From: an uncultured Candidatus Melainabacteria bacterium
Lineage (GTDB): Bacteria > Cyanobacteriota > Vampirovibrionia > Gastranaerophilales > Gastranaerophilaceae
Length of the DNA: 18,674 nt
Reading direction: 5' to 3'
NCBI GenBank assembly: GCA_934754425.1
Contig: CAKVIN010000028.1
Coordinates: 1-18,674 of the forward strand
Shown: piece after piece, positions 7,453-15,131 of the stretch
Numbering within the stretch: position 1 is the first letter of the stretch
Layout: each line of letters begins with the position of its first letter
Translations under genes and position numbers: made by a program
Notes under the pieces: model-generated
Databases searched by the model: none
Told to the model about the DNA's origin: nothing
What the model saw: only the letters and a program-made list of their open reading frames with translations

Positions 7453-8271
7453 TTAAACTCCTGAACCTTTTACCTCAATTTTTTTCAGACGTTGTTCAAT
7501 TCTTCTGTACCATTTCAATTTTCTTTGAAACAACGTATCATAACCTTTTAATTGACCTTTAGAAATTTCATAAAACTGTTTGTCACAAAGAGTTTCAAGT
7601 TTATGTGACAAAAATTCTGTATATTGTTTTCTATCAGGTCTATCATCGTCCAACTCAATCGGATCACCAAATTCTACAAGAACTTCCGGTCTGTTATCAC
7701 GCAAAAACATATAATTTACAGCAACAGGCATTAAGTATATTTTGCCATACTTTCTTGTTGCTTTTTCTGCTATATAAGTAAGTCCTGATTGAAATTCTAT
7801 CGGTCTAAAGTTTGGTGGCTTAATAATTCCTTGAGGGAATATATATAATATGTTATTCCTATCACCTAATGCTTCTACAGAATACTTAAGCGCTTGCATG
7901 GATGCTTGAGGTGATTTTTTGTTTACATTATAAGCACCGCCACGTCTGAGAAGTGGAAAACGATTTAATTCTTCTACCATTAAACGAATTTCTTTTTTGA
8001 AAATTCTATTACAAATATTGTAACCTACAATTCCGTCCCACCAATTGCTGTGAGGCGCAAACAAAATGATAGGCGCATCCATATCTCTGTTATAGAATTT
8101 TTCATAACCCTTATAACGAAAGGCATAGAAACGATTCTCTAACATCCCGTAAAAAAACCTATCTGCAACCCACAACCAGAATGGAGAAGTTTGTGCCGGA
8201 CGAAACTTTTCATCTATATTCCTTAGTTTTGTCGGCGGAACTTCCGAATATAAATCCTCTAAATTTATCAT
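7453..8271 (-). CDS. PlsC-like lysophospholipid acyltransferase
   Basis: A glycerolipid acyltransferase of the LPLAT/PlsC family, 272 residues from the ATG at 8271. Motif I HSNWWD (His74, Asp79) supplies the catalytic His and Asp. Motif III is FPQG at 145-148, where Gln replaces the usual Glu of FPEG. MPVAVNY near 181-187 corresponds to motif IV. Its job is probably to acylate a lysophospholipid or another glycerol- or polyol-bearing acceptor. An in-frame TTG at 8340 would add 23 residues, but it has no ribosome binding site. The ATG at 8271 sits exactly 6 nt after a good promoter, so I prefer it. The gene is divergent from the unknown small gene at 8419 and is followed by the U32 gene after 45 bp. 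Confidence 0.82.
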   Translation of the reverse strand: MINLEDLYSEVPPTKLRNIDEKFRPAQTSPFWLWVADRFFYGMLENRFYAFRYKGYEKFYNRDMDAPIILFAPHSNWWDGIVGYNICNRIFKKEIRLMVEELNRFPLLRRGGAYNVNKKSPQASMQALKYSVEALGDRNNILYIFPQGIIKPPNFRPIEFQSGLTYIAEKATRKYGKIYLMPVAVNYMFLRDNRPEVLVEFGDPIELDDDRPDRKQYTEFLSHKLETLCDKQFYEISKGQLKGYDTLFQRKLKWYRRIEQRLKKIEVKGSGV

Positions 8272-8277
8272 ATATCT

Positions 8278-8306
8278 ATCATACACATTACAAACAAATT
8301 TGTGAA
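8278..8306 (-). promoter_or_regulatory. Promoter for the acyltransferase gene, predicted leaderless
   Basis: On the minus strand TTCACA (8306-8301), a 17-bp spacer and TATGAT (8283-8278) make a five-of-six match at each box. ATG 8271 begins 6 nt beyond the -10 box, with no ribosome binding site in between. Confidence 0.6.
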
Positions 8307-8327
8307 CACTCCAAATGGATAATTTAA

Positions 8328-8361
8328 AATTGCGTAACAATTCTTTACAAACTACGCAATT
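8328..8361. promoter_or_regulatory. 9-bp inverted repeat in a divergent intergenic region
   Basis: AATTGCGTA (8328-8336) and TACGCAATT (8353-8361) form a perfect inverted repeat with a 16-bp spacer. It lies between the acyltransferase promoter and the gene at 8419, so it is a candidate operator for both. A hairpin with a 16-nt loop is also possible. The rest of 8307-8418 is AT-rich, with no other clear signal apart from the ribosome binding site AAAGGTG at 8407-8413. Confidence 0.4.
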
Positions 8362-8418
8362 ATATTCACTAAAAAAACTTTATATAAATAGTGTAGTAAA
8401 TTTATCAAAGGTGTAATT

Positions 8419-8682
8419 ATGACAATAAATTACGGTGGCGGTGTTCCAAATTTCTCCGGCGGCTTCAATGGTTATAACGGGATGGGAATGATGGGCATGA
8501 ATAGTAGTATGATGGGAGTTGGTAACTCTTTTCAATATTTTGAATCAAAATATGGATGCGAAGATTGTTTTAGAAAAGCTCCATACCCTCGTGAATTTCC
8601 AAAACCTTTTACCCCTATACCTGAAAATTCACTCAGACCTTCTCTCTGGCAAAGATTTTTACACAATGTATTTGGCGGATAA
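8419..8682 (+). CDS. Unknown 87-residue Gly/Met-rich small protein
   Basis: I do not recognise this gene. The first 35 residues are low-complexity Gly, Met, Asn and Ser (for example GMGMMGMNSSMMGVG at 21-35). A CEDC pair follows (Cys47, Cys50), then a proline-rich stretch (about 54-74) and a short amphipathic end with Trp77. There is no signal peptide or membrane segment. The CxxC could bind a metal or form a disulfide, and the methionines could add soft-metal ligands, but that is inference. The start has a good ribosome binding site (AAAGGTG, 5 nt spacing), which supports a real gene. It stands alone between the divergent acyltransferase gene and yajQ, with no visible terminator. Confidence 0.6.
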   Translation: MTINYGGGVPNFSGGFNGYNGMGMMGMNSSMMGVGNSFQYFESKYGCEDCFRKAPYPREFPKPFTPIPENSLRPSLWQRFLHNVFGG

Positions 8683-8720
8683 TTAACAATACAAAAAACT
8701 ACTTAGCAAGTTTGAAAGAA

Positions 8721-8749
8721 TTTATACTATTGCGTTTTTATGCTATTAT
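8721..8749 (+). promoter_or_regulatory. Extended -10 promoter for yajQ
   Basis: TTTATA (8721-8726), a 17-bp spacer and TATTAT (8744-8749), with TGC directly before the -10 box. The same arrangement is seen upstream of ileS. Confidence 0.5.
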
Positions 8750-8781
8750 TAAACCAAGAATTAAATATAGGAGTTTAAAAT

Positions 8782-9282
8782 ATGGCTAAAGATTGCAGTT
8801 TTGATGTTGTTTCAGAATTTGACAAGCAAGAACTTGTTAACGCAGTAGATCAAGTTAAGAGAGATTTAACATCACGCTTTGATTTAAAAAATTCAAATTC
8901 ATCAATTGATTTGGAAGCTGACAAAGCAATCACAATCACTACTAACGATGAAATGAAATTAAGGAATATTTTTGAGATTCTACAATCAAAACTAATCAAA
9001 CGTGGAATTAGCATAAAAATTCTTGATGCTCAAACTATAGAAAACGCTCTAGGCGGCAACGTAAGACAAGTTTTCAATTTAAGAAAAGGACTTACGCAAG
9101 ATTTAGCAAAGAAAATTGTTGCAGATATAAAAGATTCAAAACTAAAAGTTCAAGCATCTATTCAGGGCGAACAAGTCAGAGTTTCAGGAAAAAGCAGAGA
9201 TGATTTACAAACAGTAATTCAATTACTTCGTAAAAATGAAGAAAAATATGATGCTCCTTTACAATTTACTAATTACAGATAA
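8782..9282 (+). CDS. YajQ family nucleotide-binding protein
   Basis: A 166-residue member of the YajQ (UPF0234) family, a small cytosolic protein with two ferredoxin-like folds. Some members bind cyclic di-GMP and act with transcription regulators, as shown in Xanthomonas; in others the role is uncertain. The typical N-terminal block is present (SFDVVSEFDKQELVNAVDQ at 6-24, with RFDLK at 32-36), as is the C-terminal block (QVRVSGKSRDDLQ at 131-143). The length is standard. The start is set by AGGAG (8769-8773), 8 nt before ATG. It appears to be a single-gene unit with its own promoter, although read-through into mgtE (79 bp later) is possible. Confidence 0.9.
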   Translation: MAKDCSFDVVSEFDKQELVNAVDQVKRDLTSRFDLKNSNSSIDLEADKAITITTNDEMKLRNIFEILQSKLIKRGISIKILDAQTIENALGGNVRQVFNLRKGLTQDLAKKIVADIKDSKLKVQASIQGEQVRVSGKSRDDLQTVIQLLRKNEEKYDAPLQFTNYR

Positions 9283-9361
9283 TTATTAACTTGGATTACT
9301 GAAGTATCCGTAATAATAATGCAACTCGTAATGACAAGTAAAGAATATAAGAGAATTAAAA

Positions 9362-10729
9362 ATGCCAAATAATGAAAATACAATTGATAGAATCCAAGAG
9401 CTCATTGATAATGAGTCTGATAAACAGTTAAGTGACGAATTAAACACTTATCACTCGGCGGATTTGGCAGATATAATTCAACAACTTAAACCGGAAGAAA
9501 GACTAAAATGTTTTCCTCTAATAGAAGAAGAAAAAGCAGCAGACGTTATTGAGTATCTTCCGCCACAACTTCAAGTCGAAATTTTAGGTGAAATAGATAC
9601 TGATTTAGCGTCTAGGTTGATTTCAAAACTTCCTCACGACGAGGCGGCAGACGTTTTAGGCGACATGGAAGAAGACGAATCTCAGGCATATTTAGATCAA
9701 TTGCCTAAAAAATTCTCTTCTGAAGTTCGAGAATTGCTGACTTATAACGAAGATACCGCAGGTGGTATTATGACTCCTCTGGTTCTTACTGTTTATGACA
9801 ATATGACAGTAAAAGAAGCTGTTGAAACAATTCGAATTAAAGCAGAAAAAGAGAACATGGAACTTTATTATGTTTATGTAGTTGATAAACATAATCACCT
9901 TGTAGGTGTTGTTTCTTTAAGAATACTTTTAACAACTCCGTTTCATCTTAATATTTCAGATATTATGTCAAGGGATTTAGTTAAAGTTCATGTTGATGAT
10001 TATCAAGAACATATTGCAGATATTTTTATGAAATATCAATTCAATGCTCTGCCGGTCGTAGACTTGTATGACCACTTAAAAGGGATTGTCACATGGGACG
10101 ATGTTCAAGATATTATTGAAGAAGAAACTACTGATGAAATTTATACATCATCCGGTATCGTTACAGATTTAGGTGATGATGACGATGATATTTTAACAGG
10201 AAGCCTAGCGCATTCTATCAAAGCACGTGTGCCTTGGTTATTTATTACTTTAATCGGAGAATTTATTGCAGTTACAGTAACTAATAAGTATGATAAATCT
10301 TTTACAGCGCTTCCGATTATAGCTGCGTTTATGCCACTTCTGGCAGGTTTGGGCGGAAATATCGGAACTCAAAGTATCACACTTATGGTTCGTGGTATGT
10401 CAACGGGACAAATCACTTTGAATTCCGGCTGGCATCAAATAATGAGAGAAACTATTACCGGATTAAGTATCGGTGCGATATTCGGCATTTTAGTAACTCT
10501 TGTAACTTGGGGATGGCAACATAATTTGGAATTAGGTTTGATTGTTGGTATTGCAATGTCGCTTAATATGACAATTGCTACAATGATTGGTACTTGTACT
10601 CCACTTATTTTGAAAAAAATGAATATTGATCCGGCAGTAGCTTCAGGGCCTGTAATTGCAACAACAATTGATGTTATTGGATTGGCTATTTATTTAACTT
10701 TAGTAACTTGGTATTTGATAAACGTATAA
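9362..10729 (+). CDS. mgtE: MgtE-type magnesium transporter/channel
   Basis: A 455-residue Mg2+ channel of the MgtE family. The cytosolic N domain spans about 1-135 (HEAT-like helices with DEAADVLG at 93-100). The CBS pair spans about 137-255 (IMTPLVLTVYDNMTV and IMSRDLVKVHVDDY mark each half). A connecting helix rich in acidic residues (about 251-276) leads to five membrane helices in about 285-453. Pore signatures are MPLLAGLGGNIGTQS at 324-338 and DPAVASGP at 423-430, with TTIDVIG placing Asp437 as the Mg2+-selective pore aspartate known in this family. The cytosolic acidic sites normally close the channel when Mg2+ is high. Its stop overlaps the start of the radical SAM gene (TAATG). Confidence 0.95.
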   Translation: MPNNENTIDRIQELIDNESDKQLSDELNTYHSADLADIIQQLKPEERLKCFPLIEEEKAADVIEYLPPQLQVEILGEIDTDLASRLISKLPHDEAADVLGDMEEDESQAYLDQLPKKFSSEVRELLTYNEDTAGGIMTPLVLTVYDNMTVKEAVETIRIKAEKENMELYYVYVVDKHNHLVGVVSLRILLTTPFHLNISDIMSRDLVKVHVDDYQEHIADIFMKYQFNALPVVDLYDHLKGIVTWDDVQDIIEEETTDEIYTSSGIVTDLGDDDDDILTGSLAHSIKARVPWLFITLIGEFIAVTVTNKYDKSFTALPIIAAFMPLLAGLGGNIGTQSITLMVRGMSTGQITLNSGWHQIMRETITGLSIGAIFGILVTLVTWGWQHNLELGLIVGIAMSLNMTIATMIGTCTPLILKKMNIDPAVASGPVIATTIDVIGLAIYLTLVTWYLINV

Positions 10730-11646
10730 TGGAAGAAAAAAGATATAATCAGTTTAGCAATTTTTTGAAAAAGAAATTTGGCGCAAAGGTTTATAAAATA
10801 ACTCTTGATGCCGGTTTTTCCTGTCCTAATCGTGATGGGACTATTTCAAATTGCGGTTGCATTTTTTGTGATGATGGCGGAAGCTTTTCTCAAGCGCATT
10901 CTAATCTGTTAAGCATTGAAGAACAGGTAAAAATAGGAGCAGAAACTCTTAAAAACAGGTTTAAAGCTGAAAAATTTATGTCTTATTTCCAAGCTTTTTC
11001 TAACACTTATAAGCCTGTTAAAGAATTAGAAAAAATTTATACAGCTTCACTCAATCATCCTGATATCGTCGGACTTTCTATCGGAACACGTCCGGATTGC
11101 GTAGATGATGATAAATTGAAATTAATTTCAACTTTTGCACAGGATTATTATACGTGGATTGAATACGGCTTACAGACTGTCCATGATAAAACACTTTTAA
11201 AAATAAACCGTGGGCACGATTATAAATGTTTTTTAGAAGCTTATGAGAAAACCAGAAATTATAGCGGCATCAATATTTGCTTGCATATTATATTAAATCT
11301 TTTTGAAACGTATGATGAAATGATGCAAACTGCTCAAACTATTGCAAAATTGGAACCTGATGGAGTAAAAATCCATATGCTTTGTGCACTGGAAGGTACA
11401 AAAGTTGCTGAAATGTACAATAATGGCGAACTGACATTTATGACAGAAGATGAATATGTAAACACTGTTTGCGATTTTCTGGAATATTTACCGCCACAGA
11501 CAACTATTCACAGACTAGCAGGAAATGGTTTAAGAACAGAACTTGTTGCTCCCAGATGGATTGGCAAAAAATTAGATTGTTTAAATAAAATTGACAGAGA
11601 ATTTATAAAAAGAGATTCTCGACAAGGCTCTAAGTTCTTTTTGTAA
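10729..11646 (+). CDS. TIGR01212/YhcC family radical SAM protein
   Basis: A 305-residue radical S-adenosylmethionine protein of the YhcC type. The cluster-binding region is SCPNRDGT then CGCIFC, with Cys32, Cys44 and Cys47 as the likely [4Fe-4S] ligands; Cys42 is an extra cysteine. IEYGLQTVHDKTL and INRGHDY around 143-165 and a C-terminal LEYLPPQTTIHRLAGNG segment are typical of the family. Its substrate is unknown; neighbours in other genomes have suggested a link to RNA or protein modification, which is not proved. ATG 10729 overlaps the MgtE stop by one base. An in-frame TTG at 10708 lies inside mgtE and is less likely. Pairing with a Mg2+ channel may be only positional. Confidence 0.85.
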   Translation: MEEKRYNQFSNFLKKKFGAKVYKITLDAGFSCPNRDGTISNCGCIFCDDGGSFSQAHSNLLSIEEQVKIGAETLKNRFKAEKFMSYFQAFSNTYKPVKELEKIYTASLNHPDIVGLSIGTRPDCVDDDKLKLISTFAQDYYTWIEYGLQTVHDKTLLKINRGHDYKCFLEAYEKTRNYSGINICLHIILNLFETYDEMMQTAQTIAKLEPDGVKIHMLCALEGTKVAEMYNNGELTFMTEDEYVNTVCDFLEYLPPQTTIHRLAGNGLRTELVAPRWIGKKLDCLNKIDREFIKRDSRQGSKFFL

Positions 11647-11656
11647 CATAAAAAGT

Positions 11657-11685
11657 TTTATAATTACACTTGTTTATGTTATTTT
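11657..11685 (+). promoter_or_regulatory. Extended -10 promoter for ileS, with small inverted repeat
   Basis: TTTATA (11657-11662), a 17-bp spacer and TATTTT (11680-11685), preceded by TGT. An inverted repeat CTTGTT (11669-11674) and AACAAG (11689-11694) surrounds the -10 box. No T-box leader is present: the gap to ileS is only 78 bp. Confidence 0.45.
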
Positions 11686-11724
11686 AGTAACAAGCAAATA
11701 AAATGAATACATGAGGTATAAAAG

Positions 11725-14532
11725 ATGGAATACAAAGAAACTTTGAATTTGCCAAAGACAACTTTGGAAATGAGAGCAAATGCTACTAAAAAAGAACCTG
11801 AAACGCAAAAATTTTGGGAAGAAAATAAGATTTATGAAAAAAACATTGCGCAAAGAGATAAAGCAAACAAATTTATTTTGCACGATGGCCCTCCGTATTT
11901 GAGCTCAGAAAAAATTCACGTTGGTACAGCTTTAAACAAAATTCTTAAAGATATTTTAATAAAATATAAATCTATGTCAGGTTATTATGCACCTTATGTT
12001 CCAGGATATGACGGACACGGACTTCCTATTGAAAATAAAGTTGTTAAAAATATCAAAGGTGGAAGAAGCGCATTAACTCCTGCGGAACTTAGAGAAAAAT
12101 GCAGAGAATTTGCTTGGAACAGTTTGAAAGGTCAAGAGTCAGAATTTAAACGCTTAGGTGTTTGGGGTGATTGGGAACATCCATATTTAACTATTAATCC
12201 GGAATTTGAAGCAGAACAAGTTCGAGTTTTTGGCGAAATGTTTAAAAAAGGTTACATTGAAAAAGGATTAAAACCTGTTTATTGGTGTGCTTCTTGTGAA
12301 ACCGCTTTAGCAGAAGCTGAAGTTGAATACGCAGACCATACATCAACTTCTATCTATGTAAGATTTAAGTTTGATGATGAAGGTGTAAATAAGATTAAAC
12401 AGTTGGTTGATTTGCCGAATGATAATGTTTATGCAGTAATTTGGACAACAACTCCTTGGACAATTCCATCAAACATGGCAATCAGTATGCACCCTAGATT
12501 TGAATACACTTTCTTTACATATAACAATGATGTTTATGTTGTTGCTCAAGAACTTCTTGGTCATTTCTTGGAAGGTGTTTCTTGGAAAGAAAAAGATATC
12601 AAGGTTATTGGTTCTGTTAAAGGTGCTGATTTAGAATTATTAAATACAAAACATCCATTGTATGATAGAAAATCACCTATTATTTTAGGCGAACACGTAA
12701 CACTTGATGCCGGTACAGGTTCTGTTCACACAGCTCCAGGACATGGTCTTGAAGACTATGAAGTGGGTTGTAAATACGGTATTGAAGTATTTTCACCTCT
12801 AGATAGCAAAGGTATCTGGACAGAAATCGTTGGCGACAAGGATTTAGAAGGTATTCCTTACTATAAAGGCGGAAAAATCGTTATAGAAAAACTCCAAAAT
12901 TGCGGTGCTTTGTTAGCGGCTGCTGATATTAACCACTCTTACCCTCATTGCTGGAGATGTAAAAATCCTGTAATTTACAGAGCAACTCCTCAGTGGTTCG
13001 TAAAAGTAGATAAATTCCGTGATGAAACTTTAGCTGCAATTAAGGATATCAAATGGATTCCGGCTAGCGGCGAAGCAAGAATTTCTAATATGGTTGCTAG
13101 TCGTACAGATTGGTGTATTTCTCGTCAAAGAGCTTGGGGTGTGCCAATTCCTGTATTCTATTGTGAAGATTGTGGAGAAGTTATTGTTACAGACGAAACA
13201 ATAGAAAATGTAGCAAAAATGTTTGAAAAAGAAAGCTCTGATGCTTGGGTTAAACATACAGTTGAAGAATTATTGCCAGAAGGTTTTGTATGTCCTAAAT
13301 GTGGCAAAACTCATTTCCGCAAAGAAAATGATATTATGGACGTTTGGTTTGATTCAGGTGTAACTTGGAAAGCTGTTGTTGAAAAACGCTCAGACGAATT
13401 AGGTCACACTCCTGTTGATATGTATTTGGAAGGTTCTGACCAACACAGAGGCTGGTTCCAATCTTCATTATTAACATCAATGGCAGTACAAGGAAAAGCT
13501 CCTTATAAATCAGTTCTTACACACGGTTTTGTATTCGGAGAAGACGGAAGAAAAATGTCTAAATCTTTAGGCAACTACATTAGACCGGATGATATCATTA
13601 AAAATTATGGTGCTGATATCTTAAGACTTTGGGCTGCATCAGTTGACTATAGAAACGATACAAAAATCGGCGACAATATTATTAAACAGCTTGCAGAAAT
13701 TTTTAAGAAAACAAGAAACACAGCAAGATTCTTGTTGGGTAACATATTTGATTTCGACCCTGCAAAAGATTACGTTAAATATGAAGATTTAAAACCGATT
13801 GACAAATTTGCTTTGCATAAATTAAATAAGGTTGTAGAAGAAGTAACTGTTGCATTCGACAATTATGAATTCTACAAATACTTCCAATGCTTGCAAAATT
13901 TTGCTGCAGTAGATTTAAGCTCATTCTATCTTGATATCGTAAAAGACAGATTGTATACAGCAGGCAAAAAGTCACTTTCAAGAAGAGCTTGTCAAACAGT
14001 TCTTTATGAAACATTGCAAGTGTTAGTAAGAATTTTAACTCCGGTAATGCCTCACCAAGCAGAAGATATTTGGAGAAATACTCCGGAAATGCAACGTGGT
14101 GGATTAGAAAGCGTACTTCTTGCAGATTGGGTTAAAGTTAACAAAGAGTGGACAAATGCTCAATTAGAAGAAGACTTTACAAAAATCTTGAAAACAAGAG
14201 AAGTTGTAACAAGAGCGATAGAACCACTTAGAGCAGAAAAGAAAATCGGAAGCTCATTAGAAGTCGGTGTTTATGTTAAATCAGAAAACGCAAATGTTCT
14301 TAAGGCTAACGAAAAAGACCTTGCTGATATATTTATCACTTCTCAAGCTTATGTGGCAGATGTAGCTCCAGCAGATGTATTAAATGAATATACAGAAAAT
14401 GGAATCACAGTTTGGGTAGTAAAAGCAGAAGGCGAAAAATGTGAACGCTGCTGGAAATACAGAAAACTAGGCGAACACGCAGGACACGAAACCATTTGTT
14501 CTGATTGTTATGAAGCAGTAACAGAAGGTTAA
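11725..14532 (+). CDS. ileS: Isoleucyl-tRNA synthetase
   Basis: A 935-residue class I synthetase that charges tRNA-Ile. The N-terminal signature DGPPYLSSEKIHVGTALNK (54-72) carries HVGT at 65-68 in place of the common HIGH. The CP1 editing domain, which removes mischarged valine, is marked by TTTPWTIPSN (241-250) and HTAPGHGLEDYEVG (335-348). KMSKS is at 610-614. The C-terminal zinc-binding module has Cys906, Cys909, Cys925 and Cys928. Length and zinc tail match bacterial type 1 IleRS, which is generally mupirocin-sensitive. The start is supported by GAGGT 9 nt upstream. It is transcribed alone, from its own promoter to the terminator at 14560. Confidence 0.97.
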   Translation: MEYKETLNLPKTTLEMRANATKKEPETQKFWEENKIYEKNIAQRDKANKFILHDGPPYLSSEKIHVGTALNKILKDILIKYKSMSGYYAPYVPGYDGHGLPIENKVVKNIKGGRSALTPAELREKCREFAWNSLKGQESEFKRLGVWGDWEHPYLTINPEFEAEQVRVFGEMFKKGYIEKGLKPVYWCASCETALAEAEVEYADHTSTSIYVRFKFDDEGVNKIKQLVDLPNDNVYAVIWTTTPWTIPSNMAISMHPRFEYTFFTYNNDVYVVAQELLGHFLEGVSWKEKDIKVIGSVKGADLELLNTKHPLYDRKSPIILGEHVTLDAGTGSVHTAPGHGLEDYEVGCKYGIEVFSPLDSKGIWTEIVGDKDLEGIPYYKGGKIVIEKLQNCGALLAAADINHSYPHCWRCKNPVIYRATPQWFVKVDKFRDETLAAIKDIKWIPASGEARISNMVASRTDWCISRQRAWGVPIPVFYCEDCGEVIVTDETIENVAKMFEKESSDAWVKHTVEELLPEGFVCPKCGKTHFRKENDIMDVWFDSGVTWKAVVEKRSDELGHTPVDMYLEGSDQHRGWFQSSLLTSMAVQGKAPYKSVLTHGFVFGEDGRKMSKSLGNYIRPDDIIKNYGADILRLWAASVDYRNDTKIGDNIIKQLAEIFKKTRNTARFLLGNIFDFDPAKDYVKYEDLKPIDKFALHKLNKVVEEVTVAFDNYEFYKYFQCLQNFAAVDLSSFYLDIVKDRLYTAGKKSLSRRACQTVLYETLQVLVRILTPVMPHQAEDIWRNTPEMQRGGLESVLLADWVKVNKEWTNAQLEEDFTKILKTREVVTRAIEPLRAEKKIGSSLEVGVYVKSENANVLKANEKDLADIFITSQAYVADVAPADVLNEYTENGITVWVVKAEGEKCERCWKYRKLGEHAGHETICSDCYEAVTEG

Positions 14533-14559
14533 TAAGATTTTTTATTAGAGAGCTTATTC

Positions 14560-14589
14560 GGTCGGGAACTTTATTCCCGACCTTTTTTT
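14560..14589 (+). terminator. Rho-independent terminator of ileS
   Basis: GGTCGGGAA (14560-14568) pairs perfectly with TTCCCGACC (14574-14582) over a CTTTA loop, followed by seven T's (14583-14589). Confidence 0.95.
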
Positions 14590-14617
14590 AATATTTGTTT
14601 AAAAGTTAACGTACTAA

Positions 14618-14955
14618 CTAAAAATCAACTTCTCTCTCATCATTAATACAATTCATCGGTAATGTCTTAATATTAGGTAATATAACAACAACTTTTCTTA
14701 AAAATTGTTCAACATTGGGTGAAACATGCAAAATTTCTATTAATTCATCAATAGAGTTGAAACCGCCGATTTCATCACGTTTTGAGATAATTTTTTTAGC
14801 TAAAATAACACTAATCCCAGGTAAAGCTTTAATTTCTTCAAAAGTTGCTATATTTATATCAATTCTATAAATATCTTCTAATTCTTCTAATTTTTTTCTT
14901 TGCTTCTCTGCATATTTAATGCTTTAGTGCTAGCTGATTCAACAACCTTTAACAT
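14618..14955 (-). pseudogene. Frameshifted ComEA-like helix-hairpin-helix protein
   Basis: On the minus strand a frame ending at 14618 encodes about 100 residues with a clear helix-hairpin-helix DNA-binding repeat: INIATFEEIKALPGISVILA, then KKIISKRDEIGGF and NSIDELIEI. This is the pattern of the ComEA/HhH1 family, whose members bind DNA in competence uptake or repair. That frame has no start codon and runs into a stop at 14926-14924. A second frame from ATG 14955 (MLKVVESAST...) ends at TAG 14889. A -1 shift within the overlap 14923-14890, for example one extra A in the A7 run (14897-14891), joins them into a protein of about 112 residues. It may be a decayed gene, an assembly error or a slippage-expressed gene. 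No signal peptide or membrane anchor is visible, unlike classical ComEA. Confidence 0.7.
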
Positions 14956-15048
14956 AATTATAAAAAAAATAAATATATATATAAAAAGTAATATGTGCCA
15001 AGAACATTATTTTATCTCATCATTTTTATCAATTCAGCACAAAAAATC

Positions 15049-15085
15049 AAACGCAGCCTTATCTTTGGAATAAGACTGCGTTTTT
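15049..15085. terminator. Bidirectional terminator hairpin
   Basis: AAACGCAGCCTTAT (15049-15062) pairs with ATAAGACTGCGTTT (15070-15083) over seven bases, with one wobble or mismatch position depending on strand. On the minus strand it is followed by GATTTTTT and so ends the repeat-protein gene; on the plus strand it is followed by TT after the arm's TTT. It lies 46 bp after the minus-strand stop. Confidence 0.85.
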
Positions 15086-15131
15086 AAGTTATTATAATTT
15101 GTGTGCAAATATAAAACACACATTGCTATTA

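Noticed and set aside
8272..8340. Longer acyltransferase starting at TTG 8340
   Set aside because: No ribosome binding site; the extra 23 codons cover a good promoter whose geometry fits a start at ATG 8271.
9283..9361. Weak hairpin (about 9293-9311) between yajQ and mgtE as a terminator
   Set aside because: The stem is short and bulged, with no T-tract.
10708..10728. Longer radical SAM protein starting at TTG 10708
   Set aside because: It lies within mgtE; the overlapping TAATG at 10727-10731 gives a normal coupled start.
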